From NCBI GenBank assembly GCA_014904985.1, contig MU129131.1:12705-76704 (forward strand): a stretch of DNA of 64,000 bases. Direction: 5' to 3'. Position numbers and translations under genes: made by a program. The DNA is from Hydnum rufescens UP504 (taxonomy: Eukaryota; Basidiomycota; Agaricomycetes; Cantharellales; Hydnaceae). Positions 12,022 through 24,979 of the stretch are shown here, piece by piece; within the stretch, counting starts at the first letter, position 1, and every line of letters begins with the position of its first letter. The notes beneath the pieces are model-generated. The model saw only the letters and a list, made by a program, of their open reading frames with translations, did not search any database and was not told the origin of the DNA.

Positions 12022-13576
12022 GGTAGGTTGGGCAGTGAAGAGGATGTGGAGGAGAAACCAGAACAAATAAAGCCCTAGGCGGCGTTATTAAGGAAAACGG
12101 GAGTGGCTACACATTGAATTTCACCCGTGAAGTCCGGGAATGGATGAAAGATCCGATTGAAGACGTATTTGGAGTCCAGACTGAGCACAGCGGTCAAGTC
12201 AAATGTCCCTGTCAGGGCCATGAGAAAGAATTGTCCCTACCCATCGTAATTCACACATTCCGAGGAGAATTGGGGAGGAGGAGAATGACAAGGGCAGGGC
12301 TCCAAAATGGGAGCTGTCAAACAGGATTCTTATCTTTCTCAGTGCGTGTGAGAACGGCATTCAAAGGTGAGAAGCATCACGTGCAGCATCACGTATCAAC
12401 TATGACTTAGTAGCGCCAGCTACGGAGGAGGGATCCTGTGGGACACGTTCAGCACAGGGATGCTGCCCCTCAATCAGCCCAGCCATCCTTCATACACTTT
12501 CTTCCAAAACTTCAAGTTCCGTATCTAGACGGACCTTGACTGAATTGGAGTAATTTTTCAAATTAACCATCACACCAAAAATCTTAGACCCGTCTCTCAA
12601 GTTACTGTACTATATAGCGCCTAGTCTAATTTGGATTCCCGGGACCACTTGGGCTGGCTCTAAACCTCCACAGTATTGAGGGAAAGAAGTGTTCCTTTAT
12701 CTCTGGACCAGGTGTTCTCCGTTGTGTTTTCAGGGTGATAAAGGATACCTGAGGCTTACTATCGGGGAGTGTTGTCCGAGCTTACGAGGCTCTTGTCTAC
12801 ATCTTGTCTGGTCGTCAGCGAGAGGACGGTAGGAGAATTGGCATTGTGCTGACTAAGCCATGTTTAAGTCTAGCACAGCCACCAAATCCGTACGCCGTAC
12901 GCCACGTCCCCAGGCTGCAAAACACTTCGAAACATAATTCATTAAACGTATGATATGTACCGTAAGAAGCAGAAACGCAAAATATTTACTTTGCCGCTCT
13001 GTGGAGGGTTTTTTTTTTTCAACTTTCTAGCCTCAGAGCACATCCCCAGATTGAATTACTGATCTAATTACAAAGTCTTCGGTGTAATAGAGAAGGTCAG
13101 TTATACTTATTATATCTGCAGCATGACAAGAAAACGTCTCTCATCTTCTTTCTCAGGGGGCTCGGAGACGTTTTTTGTATGTTTCGCCGGGAGCACCTCT
13201 GCGGACCGCAAATCTTCATAAAACTCTTATACAGCGAATGCTTCGGACATTGTTAATTCGTGGGATGTTAAGAACAAATTTCCGGGACTTTCATGTTGAA
13301 GATGACTTAGATGAGTGTAGGACTCCATCTCACGATTCAGCTTAAATTTTCCCATGCTGCTCTTAACCTATAATTGCCATTTTTTACTATTACAATGAAG
13401 GCCCTAGAGCTATATGCATGTGGCAAGTGGTGTACATGTTCTCAGTCATTCGCCAATTGTGACGCCAAAAAATAGTGCCCTTGCCGATTGATCAAGTGGA
13501 CTCACACGTGAGCCCGGCAAGCTCCGGTAGGTTTTGCTTTTTCCGCCCCACCCTGGGTGTTGTGTCGAGATAACCA
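12022..13576. other. Intergenic between divergent genes
   Basis: About 1.5 kb between the reductase (minus) and UTP3 (plus), so it probably holds both promoters. I see a T-run at about 13011-13020 and an AT-rich stretch but no supported gene. The open frame at 12114-12410 has no recognisable motif. Confidence 0.55.
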
Positions 13577-15988
13577 ATGGTACGGCATAGAAAGCCCGGA
13601 AAGCAGATACAGGGAGGGGCGCCAACGCAAACAAGTCCAAAAAACCAAAACCAGCCCCGCGCGTTCCCAATCGCAGAGATTCGAAAATCAAGGCGTGGAA
13701 TAGACCGAGGATATTCCTCAGGACGAGCAGGATCTGTGTGCGCCTAGCATGTAGCATTTATTTAATTACGTTTGCTTATTGACATTTTTGTTTTCTTTCG
13801 CAAAGTTTTTGCAGGTCGGGATAAGATTCTTTTGGATGGCACGGATACCGTTGCGCGGAATCGGGAGCTGGAAGAGTACGATGATGAGGAAGAGGTTTTT
13901 GCTCTGAAAGGACTTGATGCCGACGATTATGATGACGAAGACCCGGACGAGGACGAAGAGGACGAGGACGAGGACGAAGAGGATGGAGACATGGAAGCAG
14001 AACCCACACCTTCGAGACAAAAGTCCAAGAAAACGAAACCTACACCCTCCAAACTGTCTGCTACATCAAAATCCGCCGAGGAGGAGATCGAATCTGAAGA
14101 CGAAGAACGATGGGGCAAGACAAAGTCTGCCTATTATTCTTCTGCCGCAAACGAAGCGGATCCTGATGACGAGGAAGCTCGCGCGATGGAAGAAGCAGAA
14201 GCTCGACGATTGCAGGGGAAAGCTCGAGAGTCGATGAATGACGATGACTTTGGTTTCGAAGATGTGGCATTCGACGGGGGGGCTTCCTCGTACGTGCAAT
14301 CCAAGGATCCTTCGCGTCTTTGCAGCGGCCGTTGATAATTACCCACTGAAGTACTGCGGAAGCGATATCCCAAGTCGATGTGCCTCCATCCGGTCCGGCA
14401 GCGCGGGATAAGAAGTCCCTCCTCCGTCATCTCGAAGTTACAAGTCCAGAAACACTTGCTCTTGCAAGAGAATGGGCCGATGTTGCGAGTGACCTGTACG
14501 AAATCCAGGCTGCCATCAAGCAGTGAGTCCTGCTGTCCCCTTTGTTTTTTAGAACCCCCTCAAGCATTTTAACAGAATATCCACGGACGATCCTGATTCG
14601 CCAAGTCTTGGAATGATTCACCTCCATCATCGTAAGCGCAGCTCATTTGTGTCGTATCGTGTTCTAAAATACTGAGGAATATTGTAGAGACTCTCCTCGC
14701 GTACGCTACAACCCTCGCATACTACCTGTACGTCCGAGCCACTCCGGTTCCAGGGCCCACTCCTAGTTCACAGACAACTGCACGCGTAGTTCCCCAAAAA
14801 GTCATCGATCGTCTCCTCCAACTGAAGCAGAGTCTCAGCATCCTAGAAAGCCTTGGATTCTCGGCTTTAGATGACGATGGATCCGATGACTCTGACTCTG
14901 ATTCAGATGAAGACACCGCGAGTTCCAGCACCTCTCGGCAGCCCTTAAGCGAAGCTGAGATCAAAATCATGCTCGCTGAGCTCGACCATGGGAGGCACAT
15001 TGACGAGACAGTGAAGGCAAAGCGTATGGAGCGCATGAAGCGCGCAAAGGAAAAAGCACAAGCGACATCGAAGCCAAACTCAAAACCGAGCCCAGAGACA
15101 AAGGGACCACCAAAAGCCCTAGCGGCCTCGCCTATATTCGATCTTGAAGAACCCGAATTCGTGCCCTCGAAACCATCCTCTTCGACTCGACCACACCTTG
15201 TTACTCCCTCGTCTTCCTATGGCGAACCGACTGCCCTCGACTACGCCGATACCGAAGACAAATCCGCACGTCGCAAATCCCTGCGCTTCCATACCTCACG
15301 TATCGAAAGCGCGAGTCGAAGACGCGAAAACGCACGTTCCGGCGCCTTGGGCGGTGACGATGATCTTCCTTGGCGTGATGTGCGACGGGAGAAGCAGCAA
15401 GCGAAGGACGACCTTGCCGCAAAACAAAACCGCGGACAGGGAGGGGACGATCTCGTGGACCCTGACGCCCCGGATCCGGAGCAGGAAAATGCGACTCCTG
15501 CTGCGGGTAAGGGGAAGAAACGTCCACGAGACGATGATGATGGAAAAGAAAACGGGGAAGCGGAAGAGGGCCCCGATGGGTACTACGAACTCGTGAAGAA
15601 ACAAAAGACGGAGGCCAAACAGGAAAAGAAGGCGGCCTACGAAGCCCAGCGAGCTAGTAGCAGGTGCGTATTTTTGCTTCCAGTGTCATGGACCGTGACG
15701 ATTGATACATATGCTTCCCCCTCCGTCAGGCCTGACTTTACCGAAACTGGACTAGACGGTCCTCGCTCACTAACGAGAGCTATCCTTAAGAACCGCGGTA
15801 TGACTCCTCGACGACCCAAGGCCGTCCGCAATCCTCGCGTGAAGAAGAGGGAGCGATTTGAAAAGGCAAAGAAGCAAATGGGAAGCAAAAAGGCCATCTT
15901 CAAAGGCGGGCTGGCCAGCTTGCCGGGAGGGAGATACGAGGGCGAGAAGACTGGAATTAGCAACGTTGTCAAGAGTATTAAACTATGA
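13577..15988 (+). CDS. UTP3: U3 snoRNP-associated protein Utp3/Sas10
   Basis: Nucleolar SSU-processome component needed for 18S rRNA maturation. Clear exons: about 13812-14289 (RDKILLDG, then a long Asp/Glu tract, then DDDFGFEDVAFDG), 14352-14522 (LALAREWADVASDLYEIQ), 14576-14631, 14688-15663 (QTLLAYATTLAYYL, then an acidic-basic middle) and 15730-15988, the Sas10 C-terminal signature GPRSLTRAILKNRGMTPRR followed by a basic tail ending KSIKL. The first exon lies within 13577-13760. It carries KIKAWNRP and then EDIPQDEQDL in another frame, so one or more bases appear missing or the splicing is not as I read it. The start at 13577 is therefore tentative. Confidence 0.88.
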
Positions 15989-16270
15989 TCCTTATTTGGC
16001 ATTAGCCGAATACCTAATGTTTATGCCTGTCCGTCACTCTTCATAAACGTCTCCAATGTCCAATACCCCGATCACCGTAATGGGGGACTCGTTCTCACAT
16101 GGGAAAGTTCACTTGAGTTAGGCACAACACAAGTTTGCATTTGTATATTTTACACTATACATAGGCCATCCGGGAATGCGTCTCAACATCGTATGACCAC
16201 AACAAGAACAGCAGCGAAAGGAGGGAGGAGCCGGTTCCCCATCACCAGGCCCTGAAATGTTCTCGGCAAC

Positions 16271-18201
16271 CTATGCCTTGGCCCGGAATTGATCCTCGGT
16301 CACGCCCTTGCCCATGGCAGCCGTCGACGATACACCTCCTGTGACGGTCATGATTAGATTGTCCATGTACTCCGCCCCACTCCACTGTATAGCGACATGT
16401 AAGCTGGAATCAAGGAGATTGAAGGGTGGGCGCAACGTACCGTTTGGTGTGTCAAAACATCAGTGCCAAATTCCCTCTCCTTCCGTTGCACAAGCTCTAC
16501 GTAGGCTTTCATGCCTCCTCCGCAAACCTCTTTGCGAAGAGATCGTTGATGTATGCATTGGAGTGAAGACCTCCAAGCTGGTTATAGAATCCCTCATTGT
16601 CAACGACAGATCTTTCCTGGGTCAACCAGGATGCACAACGCACCGTAATGAACTGCCAGACGAAACCAAGCTTTCCAAGCTCCCACACAAAGTCTTTCAT
16701 CTCCTTCTCGCCTAGCCCAGCATCTTCCCAATTGAAACTAGGGCTTAAGTTGTATGCGAGCATTTTCGCAGGGTATGCTGCCTTGACACCCTGGCTGAAC
16801 TCTCTCGCTTGGCTTAAAATCGGCTTCTTTGTCTCCATCCAAAGCAGGTCCGCATATGGGCCGTATGCGATCGCACGATGGATAGCACATGCCGTCCCTC
16901 CCTGATAGCGGTAGAATCCCTCCCGTGTGCGCGGGGCATCCCAATCCCAGAAAGGCACTTTAGACTTTGGAAGATTGTACGGTGCACTGGTGGCAATTCG
17001 AAGCGCCTCGGAATGGGATACGCGGAAAATGGCGGCCTTGAAATCGGCCACACGAGTTGGGAAACGTGCTCCTAGGTGTGCGGCGTAGGCTTGGGCGAGT
17101 ACATCGGGGAAGAGTTTGAGGTTTGCAGCCTCGATCCATTTGTCCTCAATATCTTGGCAGGTCAGATCCGCTAAGGCCACGTGCCTCGGCGTCTATCATC
17201 GCCTTGACCAACGGGATTTGGTTTGGGTTTGTAGAACCAAGAATGAAAGGATGGTCGCGCCCATCAATATTGGAAGTGATAAGCGTCGCTGCTTCCGAGT
17301 CGGTGCGGGCGATGACAAGGTTTGAAACTCCCATGATGTCATACTGGAGACGGATGGCAACGAGGTCGGTTTATATGCTCCGAGATGGGTACGAGTACTT
17401 TCCCAGCCATGTGGCCACACTTTTTGGTTCCAGGAGCTTGATCCTCGATGTGAATACCGGCGGCCCCTTTCTCGACGAACATCTTGGTGAGTTTCATTAC
17501 AGCGGTTAGGCCCCCATGACCAGTGTCCGCATCGGCAACAATAGGTCGCAGATAGTCGATGTAGGGGTCTTTTCCAGCTCTGTGGGAAGCAGATTCGACC
17601 GGGCCTCGCGCTGCTTACGGTCATGGAACAGCTGGGCCTGGAACAGTTGCTCAACCTTTAGAGGAACGGTGTTGGAGGGGTAGTCTCAAACGGTCCAGCA
17701 TGTCAGGAACGGAGGCGGGACGGATGAGAGAAGGTAACAGATTGCTAACCAGCCAAATCCGGCCCCGGCTCATTGGAGGAAGAGGCGGTCGAGGACGATT
17801 GCCAACCCGAGACATACACAGTTTCAAGGTACTTGGCCATCTGGGACACCTGTACTGGGTCGAGACTGCTCTCGCTGTGAGCTTTGAGGGCGATTTTGGG
17901 TTGGAAGGCGGCCACTCACGCTCCATAAGTATGAGAAACAGTCCCCTTTTCGGCATGGGCAAAGAGGGTCTTCCACAATTTCCTAGCCTGGATGTCGGAA
18001 GCATAGGAGATGGGAAGAGTACCGCGTTTGGAGACGACTTGCTGTGCAGTATATGGTCGTTTCACCCCGGCGAACCGAGGGTCCTAATAGGAGTATGGAT
18101 ATGGTGAGTATATGTATTATGACCCATTGGGAGGAAATCACCTTCCACCATCGCTCAACCTCGGCAACTTCGAGTAGGAATAGTTGTTCTTCAGAGGACA
18201 T
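16271..18201 (-). CDS. ICL1: Isocitrate lyase
   Basis: Cleaves isocitrate to succinate and glyoxylate in the glyoxylate cycle, allowing growth on acetate or fatty acids. Exon 1 (18142-18201) encodes [20 protein letters not shown]; a 58-nt intron follows. Then come [35 protein letters not shown], the catalytic signature KKCGHM at 17408-17425, [13 protein letters not shown] near 17300 and [12 protein letters not shown] near 16730, ending [19 protein letters not shown] saw no lesion in frame. The C-terminus AKA is not a canonical SKL peroxisomal signal. A methylisocitrate lyase paralogue is possible but the motifs fit ICL better. HAD lies 170 bp upstream on the same strand, so the ICL1 promoter sits in that short gap or in the HAD 3' end. 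Confidence 0.92.
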
Positions 18202-18371
18202 TGTTGTAGCCGGCAGGAAAACGAGACTAGCGGAAATTCAAGAACCTGATCCATTAGACCTACTGACTTTTTATCACATGTGGACCGGGTGAACAGGCTA
18301 TTGCCGGAGTCTCCCCTCTTAAACCGACCGAATCACCCGAAAGTTACTGTATATACATGTACATGAAAATG

Positions 18372-20065
18372 TTACTTGGTGTACCGAAAAATGCCCTCGC
18401 CAGTCTTGCGCCCAAGTTTTCCCTCCGACACAAGCTTCTCCATTAAAGGGGAAGGCTTGAGGATATGAAGGGGAATATGCAATTCTTCCTCGCTAGTCTC
18501 GATCCGTTCCCTCCAGCCGTCAGCGATGAACTTAGCTGTATTCAGATTGTCAGAGTTGTCAACAGTCGAGCCAATCGTGCCATGACAAGTGCTCACAGGT
18601 GTCCAGACCGACGAAATCCGTTAGTTCCAGGGGCCCCATTGCTGTTAGCATCATGTCGGCCGAACAGGAGTTAGTCAACTGTACCGCTTCGGCTGTAATA
18701 AGATTAGTATACGCACGATACCCTGCGCCTAGTTTCATTGCGGTATCAATATCCTCTGCCTATTCAATTGATATTACAGGTGAGCGGAGCGATGACAGAC
18801 AAAAATGAACAAAATCCGCGCACCGAGGCATCCCCACGTTCAAACATAGCCATGGCCTCCCGCAGATACGGGATCAGTCTACAATGTCGGTCAGTCATAA
18901 ATGTAGTCATGGAACCCTGTTGTCAAAACGCACAGCCGATTGACGATGAACCTTGGATTCGATAGCCTTGAGTAAGACAAACATCGGGGTCGGTAGACTC
19001 ACTTACCCTGGTGTGTCCTTGCAAGTCACAGGCCTCTTGTTCAGTCGCCTGGAGAAATCTATGAGAGCCTCGTATGTCTCTTGCAATGTATCCGCAGTCC
19101 GTACGACCTCGACCAATTTCATTTGAGGCCTAGGAACAACGAACAATTTATACAGCCACAAACTGTGAGAACCCAAGGACTCCAAAGAACCAGGGCACCC
19201 ACACAGCTGTTGATCAGCGTTAACATAAGACACATCAATTATCATAACGGATGCGACACCGTATACTTGTACTGACGATTGAAGAAATGCAAACCACCGA
19301 ATCTACGGAGCAGGCCAAATTATCTGTGTCAGAAGAATAAACTATTGCATCCTACCTACTCCCCCTCACCGTTGTTTTCGCTCTAAGCTGCATGTCGAGG
19401 CAATTTCCGCAACGCTCAACGCGCTAGTATTAGGTCGCGAAGAGACAGGTCTTTGGGGCATTGCGGTCTAGTAATGCGAACAAGTCTTGCTTTATTTTCA
19501 TATTCTCGATGATCGCCTCCACAACTAGATCTGATCTGTCGCAGGGAGAATGATCAGCCCCAATACAGTCTGCCAACCCAATATGTGGCAAAATATCCTT
19601 ACTTGGAAACAGCAGCGATAGGATCAGTAGTCGTCGTTACATTGGCCAGGACACTAGATATAAACTTTTGCTGCTCCTCTTGACTTCCTGGATGTTTCTC
19701 TTGGCGATACGGGAAAGGGACTTGAGGATAATATTATTCCCATTATCAAGAGCTTGTGTGTGACATCGCACAGAACGACCTGCGAATGGCAGTTTAATAC
19801 GCGGATCCAGTGGGGAGAGAGGCACCGGCGTGCCAGAGCCCGGTACAAACTTTAAAGCCATTCTGTGCCGCCACCTGGGCAATGCCTGTTCCTACAAGCC
19901 ATGAAGTGCGGTTAGTTGGAGTGGCCACGAATCATCCCCGGAGCCACAAAGTAGGTACCCATGAGACCGGCGCCAAACAAAGTGACGTTTCGCACCACGG
20001 AGGTGGTCGTTGAACCTAGACGAATTCAAGTGGCGAGAGACCGCCGCGAGCCGCGCAGAGGCCAT
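18372..20065 (-). CDS. 3-hydroxyacyl-CoA dehydrogenase, frame-broken
   Basis: NAD-dependent oxidation of 3-hydroxyacyl-CoA in beta-oxidation. Seen in order: N-terminus [13 protein letters not shown] (basic, mitochondrial-like), NAD-binding motif [21 protein letters not shown] (intron inside the loop), [91 protein letters not shown] and the C-terminus [13 protein letters not shown]. Three one-base corrections are needed, near 20015, 19697 and 19430. Either this copy is dying or the sequence carries errors. A further copy of its 5' part sits at 28.65-29.04 kb. Confidence 0.85.
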
Positions 20066-20890
20066 GGTGGACGAGAGCACTGAAATGCGGAAAACAACAG
20101 AAGAATAAGATTGCAATGAAGATCGGGGGCACAATGCGAATAATTTCAATTTAAACATGGGTATTCCGGTTCGGCATTAGCCGTGGTGACTATGCGTCCC
20201 CTGAAGTTCAATGCACAATAGCTTCAAGGGGGAACATGTAGACCGATTCAGAATGTCACTTTGTGGGACTTTAGTGGTGCGAGATGAGCCTGGAAATCCC
20301 TTGCCTACTCTTGGTCCAATGATTCGAAGCGCTTCGCCGCACAAAATACACTGGCAGTCTGGCAAGTTGCTCCGGTTATTGACCATCAAGGCTGCGGTGT
20401 GCATGGCTGCTCCTTGGGCTGTTCTGCTTGTGGGGAAATATGACTCCGGATCATTTTAACCCAGGCCTGCGTCCTGGTTCACATATTAGGTTGAAGCTGC
20501 CTTGTACCATGCTGCTCAACAGCACTGTGCTATACTAAGAGCCATGGTGATTTGGGCGCCTTGTGAGCAGGAGAGGACATAGAAGCGACGGTTTGTCCTC
20601 CATATTGGGGGCCCGCTGTTTCCCCCTTCCTAACTGGTCCAGATTTCGTGGTCTGATTCATTGGATCGCCTATCTGACCCATTGCTTTTGACATATCTAG
20701 GCTAAAATGCTAGTTTTAGCATCTTTTATTTGTTGATGATCGCGTGGAATGAGAATTGTTGTTTCCGACCAACAGGGAAACGCTTTGGTGGTTCTAAGCC
20801 ACTTTGCGGCCTTTAAAATATTTTCAAAGTCACCAGAGGTATCTACTCCGCTGAATTCCCCCCAACACTATTCGTCCACCCAGCACATCC
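20066..20890. other. Divergent intergenic region between HAD and the HMG-box gene
   Basis: About 825 bp between two outward-facing starts, so it likely contains both promoters. It is conserved in copy B (about 29040-29848), including ATGCTAGTTTTAG near 20707, shortly before the HMG start. No gene seen. Confidence 0.55.
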
Positions 20891-21925
20891 ATGACGCTTG
20901 TCACTCAATCGCCTCATATCTCCGTTCCGCCCATCACTTCTTCCACCACAAAGAGCTGCGCCGTCTTTAAAAACCCGCCCTGCCGTGCTGCCAAATGCCT
21001 TTATGCTCTACCGCAGAGCACGCACAAAGGAGATCAAGGCATCCGGTGTCAGGCTTCCCGTGGCGTCTGTCCTCTCTAAGCAGGCCGCGGAAGAATGGAG
21101 AAGAGACGCACCTCTTCGACTCAAATTCAAGAAGTTGGCTGACGAGCTGAGGCAGGAAAAGAGGTGTGGGGAGGAGAATTTTTCAGGGCATAAAATCCCG
21201 GTCCGACGCAAGAGCCAGATCAAGATCAACAAGAAGGCCAGGGAAACATATTTTTCAGCATCCGGGACCCTGCCCTCTGTTTCTCCCCATTCCGCCTCAA
21301 ATGCCCCATCGCTTTCTTCCACTTCGCTCCCAGAGAATGGACAGTTCAAGGATTATTCGTTCCTGCCACATCCCCCTCCCTTCCGCACAGTTTCGAACGT
21401 ATTCTCCAGAACTACAGACACCTCATCCCCATCTGGTCATATATCTAGTCCGGTTTTCTATCCCTTACTCGATCTTATCACCTACTCCTCCTCGCCGTAT
21501 CAATCTCTTTTTGCTTATGGGAGCACCGCGCCACCTCTACATGCGGGGTCCGTACCCTCCCCGCCGCATGTTGCTTGTTCCACCGACCTGGCACATGTGG
21601 GTCTGTGGCCTGTGCCCGCGATTGAAGCGCCGCAACTGTCCGCACACGTCAGCCACGAGGTATCTGCCCATGCTCCCGTCCCAGGATTTCATAGTTCATA
21701 CACCCACACCTCGCCATCAATATCTACCTCTCAGTTCTTTGAACCGCCCTCACCGGTATCACTCCCCTATTGCACCCCACGCCCCGACCTCTTCCTCCTT
21801 CATTCTCGTTCTTGTCACGTACGCGAGAGAGTCTTAGTTGCCCGGGTAGCTCCCTTGAGGCGATATACGAGCCTCCTGCTCGAGTGCCGAACCCCCTGCG
21901 TTGGATGGCGGGGTTATACGAATAG
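20891..21925 (+). CDS. HMG-box transcription factor, copy A
   Basis: The HMG box starts at LPNAFMLYRRARTKE near 20990 and runs through LSKQAAEEWRRDAPLRLKF, LADELRQEK and HKIPVRRK near 21215. The pattern (PNAFMLYR; W in helix 2; P-x-Y/H-K) resembles the fungal MATA-type HMG box that binds and bends DNA. After it comes a Ser/Pro/His-rich, presumably disordered region. The C-terminus ARVPNPLRWMAGLYE, shared with copy B, lies one frame away, so a lesion is inferred near 21740-21780. The first codons (ATG 20891, TQSPHISVPPITSSTT) are in a different frame from the box in both copies; the junction is unresolved. Role unknown; no evidence of a mating-type locus. Confidence 0.7.
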
Positions 21926-23292
21926 TAAGCCCACTTTCCGTTCTATCCCCCTCCTGGAGTCAAAATTTCAGGCTCACTATTCGTAGGTTATGTTCTTCTA
22001 TCTGCATCTAGCTATTCGCCGGAGTTGCGAACACCATAAATTCGCTTTCAGTGCCATGCATGCCTCTATGATGGGGTGGTGAATTCCATCCAAATCATTT
22101 CACGTGGTGCATCCTCCCATTATGGGCGGGAACTGTGCAAAGCCATCTTCATGTCCTCGAGTCCCCGGCCCCACTGTCCTGCAACGAATAGTAATTGTGT
22201 GTACATGTGCATTGATATTGGCCCTGACTTCACGCCACTTCGCTTTCATTCTGTCTTCTTGGATTGAACACTTCCCTCATTTAGTCCACTCGCAGGAAAC
22301 AATAGTCCCACGCCATAGTATTTGGTTCTGCGATGCATTCTCGTAAAAGTTAGACCTCCACAACACGATGAAATCACTCAATTACCTCACGGAGGTTTTT
22401 CGTTTTGTATGGGATCAGTTCCATCCATAATAGCCACAGTTTAGCGTAGTTCGTCCCTTGGATCACATTTCTTTTAGGTAGAAGTGTGGGCCGCGACTTC
22501 CATATATGTGCGTGTGCGCTTAAAGTCCGTAACAACAGAACCTCCTATTAATGGATTCGGCAGCAACCCTGAGCCAGGTACGATCACTTGAATGCACTCC
22601 TGGCCACAAGCGTTGTCGTACTCGGGAACTTCCGGTGCGCACTGACCCTTAGTTTGGCCTTGATCCCCCCCCCGAATGTATTCGGTTTCCTCACTGGTAA
22701 GCAATGGTGGGTGCGGGCGTTTTTCAAATGTGCACCTTCTTGTTCTCCGATGTATTATTCTCGGGTATCCTCAAGGATCAGTTTTATCTTTTAAACGGGG
22801 TTGAATCTGGTGTCGGCGATATATGTTTGCATTGTTTTCCACTTGCTTGGATGAGGTTTATCGTATGCTCACTGTTCTTCCTAACCACACTACCGTGAGC
22901 TGGACAAATGCTTGCCCGCCCCCTCCATGTGTTGGGATTGTTCGGCGTCTCATGCGCGAATACATGACAGCCAGGGAATCTCTACGCATTGTGTTTATTG
23001 TACGTCCTGACTTATCTCGCTTATGAATCTCGTTTATTTGTGGCGGGAATGGTCAATCTCGACCTCCCACCCTTCTGGTTCAACCAACCCTGGAAAATAG
23101 TGAATATACTCTCGACACTCTTTGTACTCTTTGTGCTTGTTGGACCCCATGGTTTGATGCGTGTGGGATGCGCTGCTACATATAAGGGCTCTTTCTCTCA
23201 ATACTTCGCAGCCCCTCTCCCCCCCTCACCCCGGCGCCACTGGCAACAATCCTTCACCTCCCCCTTCCCCCCTCGCCGTTTCCTACCCGGCA
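21926..23292. other. Intergenic between HMG-box and zinc-finger genes
   Basis: About 1.4 kb, conserved in copy B (30901-32226) in the same order. A poly-C/T-rich leader precedes the downstream start. No supported gene. Confidence 0.5.
23181..23187 (+). promoter_or_regulatory. Putative TATA box of the C2H2 gene
   Basis: TATAAGG lies 112 bp before the ATG at 23293, followed by a pyrimidine-rich leader. In copy B the aligned position reads GTATGGAAGG and the TATA is gone. Confidence 0.45.
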
Positions 23293-24979
23293 ATGTATAA
23301 CCTTCAGCACCTTTCCGCAGTGCCCCCCTTGTCTTCACAAGATTATTTTCATAGATTTCCGGATCACCCTGATAATGTGTCCAGATCTCTTAATGTTGAG
23401 GGGCACCAGGAGGAAGAGTGAGTGCAACACCCCATCACTTCGTTCTTCGCTGGAAGTTTTCTAACGTCCAGTTAAGACGGATTCACTCTCCAGTCTATCC
23501 GTCAGAGCAAGAGCCTGGCTCCTATGGTGACCCCTCATATTTCGATGATGTGCTCAGTCGTTATAATTCTCAATTTCCCGTTGGGTATGCAAGGTGATCG
23601 GCACGCCGTGCACAGTACACGAATTAATGATTTCTTTCTTTCTTCTTGAAAGGGATAGCCTTGCTGGCAGAAATATTCGACAGCCTGCACTGCCTTCGTT
23701 TCTGGACACCGTACAAGGCCACCACGTTCAGGATGCTCAACTTAGGTCAGACTCCTCGACTAATGCTCCTCCAATCTTGTTCTCACGACAGAAAATAGAG
23801 CCACGGTGGGACCGTTGCATTCACCAATGGATACGACACCATCCTCGAGCCTCGCATACACTTCGAACTACCCTCGCATTGAATTTCCATTCGCGTCAAC
23901 GTCCAGTACCTCTTCTGGTCCCCTCTATCATGATCCCCTTTGGCCCATCGGAAATCCGTCTCTCTCTGGAGGGCCATCTTTTCCAATCAGCACTCTGCGA
24001 TCCTCCTTCCCTAACATGGGACATCATTCTGCTGCCCAAGGACCGTTAACGAACCCTCGCTTACCCTCTGAGCCATTTTTATCGCCCACGCCATGTTTCC
24101 CTCCACCGCCCCGGATCGCCACCTCAATCCCGCTCCGGTGCTCTCAAACTCAGCCCATCTTTCATCTTCCAACGTCGTCCCCGAGGCCGCTTATGATGCG
24201 GCCGAGCATCGCTACTCTTCTATGCCTCCCTATGGCCCACATGATGAAATCAGTTTCGACACTTCGTTTCAGAGATCCTTACAACATCCTCCATCCCTTT
24301 CCCCACTTCCCCTTCGGTCGGAGGAGCAATCGGCCACGGAACGATCCAACGAAAACCCGTCCAGTGTCCACTGGCCCTTAATCACCATTGATATAAGTCT
24401 AGGGGAAGATCAACAATCCAACAGCACCCGAGGCCCTGCGAAGACTCGGAAAGTTCATCGGGATAGGAGACCCATTTCGCCGCGTATTTCTGAGGGATCG
24501 CACGTCGAGAATCCCCACACTCGATACACGGCGGACTTCCTGGCCCCAGTTCTCCAACGAAAGGTCCGGCCGTCGCCAGCGGATCAATGTGTCTGTCTCT
24601 TCCACGCTCATCCTCGAAAGTTCCCCTCCTTTGCGCGACACATCAGAGGACATGTAATGTACGCGGCGAGATCCTGGCTTGCCGGATCCTCTCCATACAG
24701 CGATGTCCTATGGCTTCACGCAACAGCAATCATATTGAAGAGGGATGGAGCGGCAATCGACAGCCACACACAAAGCGAGATCGATCAGTTTCGTGCCGCC
24801 TACAGAGAGTATTCCATCTCGGCCACCGTCCAACGAGGGAATTTCCCTATGTTCTCCCAGAGGGCAGACGAAGAAGCCTCAAAGTGGGTCGTCCAATGGC
24901 AATGTCGGATTTGTGAAGTAGATCTGGGTCGTCCAGACTCGTTGACCCGTCATATGAAGCATGCACACAAAATCGGGTA
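23293..24979 (+). CDS. C2H2 zinc-finger protein, full-length copy A
   Basis: Starts MYNLQHLSAVPPLSSQDYF. Exon 1 ends at 23417 (GTGAGT donor), exon 2 starts at about 23477 (RIHSPVYPSEQEPGSYG), and further introns lie near 23586-23652 and 23744-23791. A Ser/Pro-rich middle follows. The C-terminal end is CRICEVDLGRPDSLTRHMKHAH (C-x2-C-x12-H-x4-H), a classical DNA-binding finger, preceded by a second His/Cys-rich segment near 24590-24650 that looks like a degenerate finger. The frame changes at the T-run 24076-24080; one extra T would join the two parts. Probable transcription factor of unknown target. Copy B has only the 5' part. Confidence 0.7.

Larger units (their letters stand above)
19640..23590. 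repeat. Segmental duplication, copy A
   Basis: Holds the HAD 5' part (minus), the HMG-box gene and the 5' part of the zinc-finger gene (plus). The same order and orientation recurs at about 28640-32505. By eye the copies match over nearly the whole length with small indels and substitutions, including the intergenic parts. Confidence 0.85.

Noticed and set aside
13776..14118. Long minus-strand open frames opposite the UTP3 acidic tract
   Set aside because: They are Ser/Arg-rich complements of GAC/GAG codons on the coding strand.
20891..21925. Mating-type locus based on the MATA-type HMG box
   Set aside because: No homeodomain, pheromone or receptor genes lie nearby, and agaricomycete mating loci do not rely on HMG genes.
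22600..23280. Hydrophobic open frames between the HMG-box and C2H2 genes
   Set aside because: They are not kept in frame in duplication copy B, so they are unlikely to be coding.
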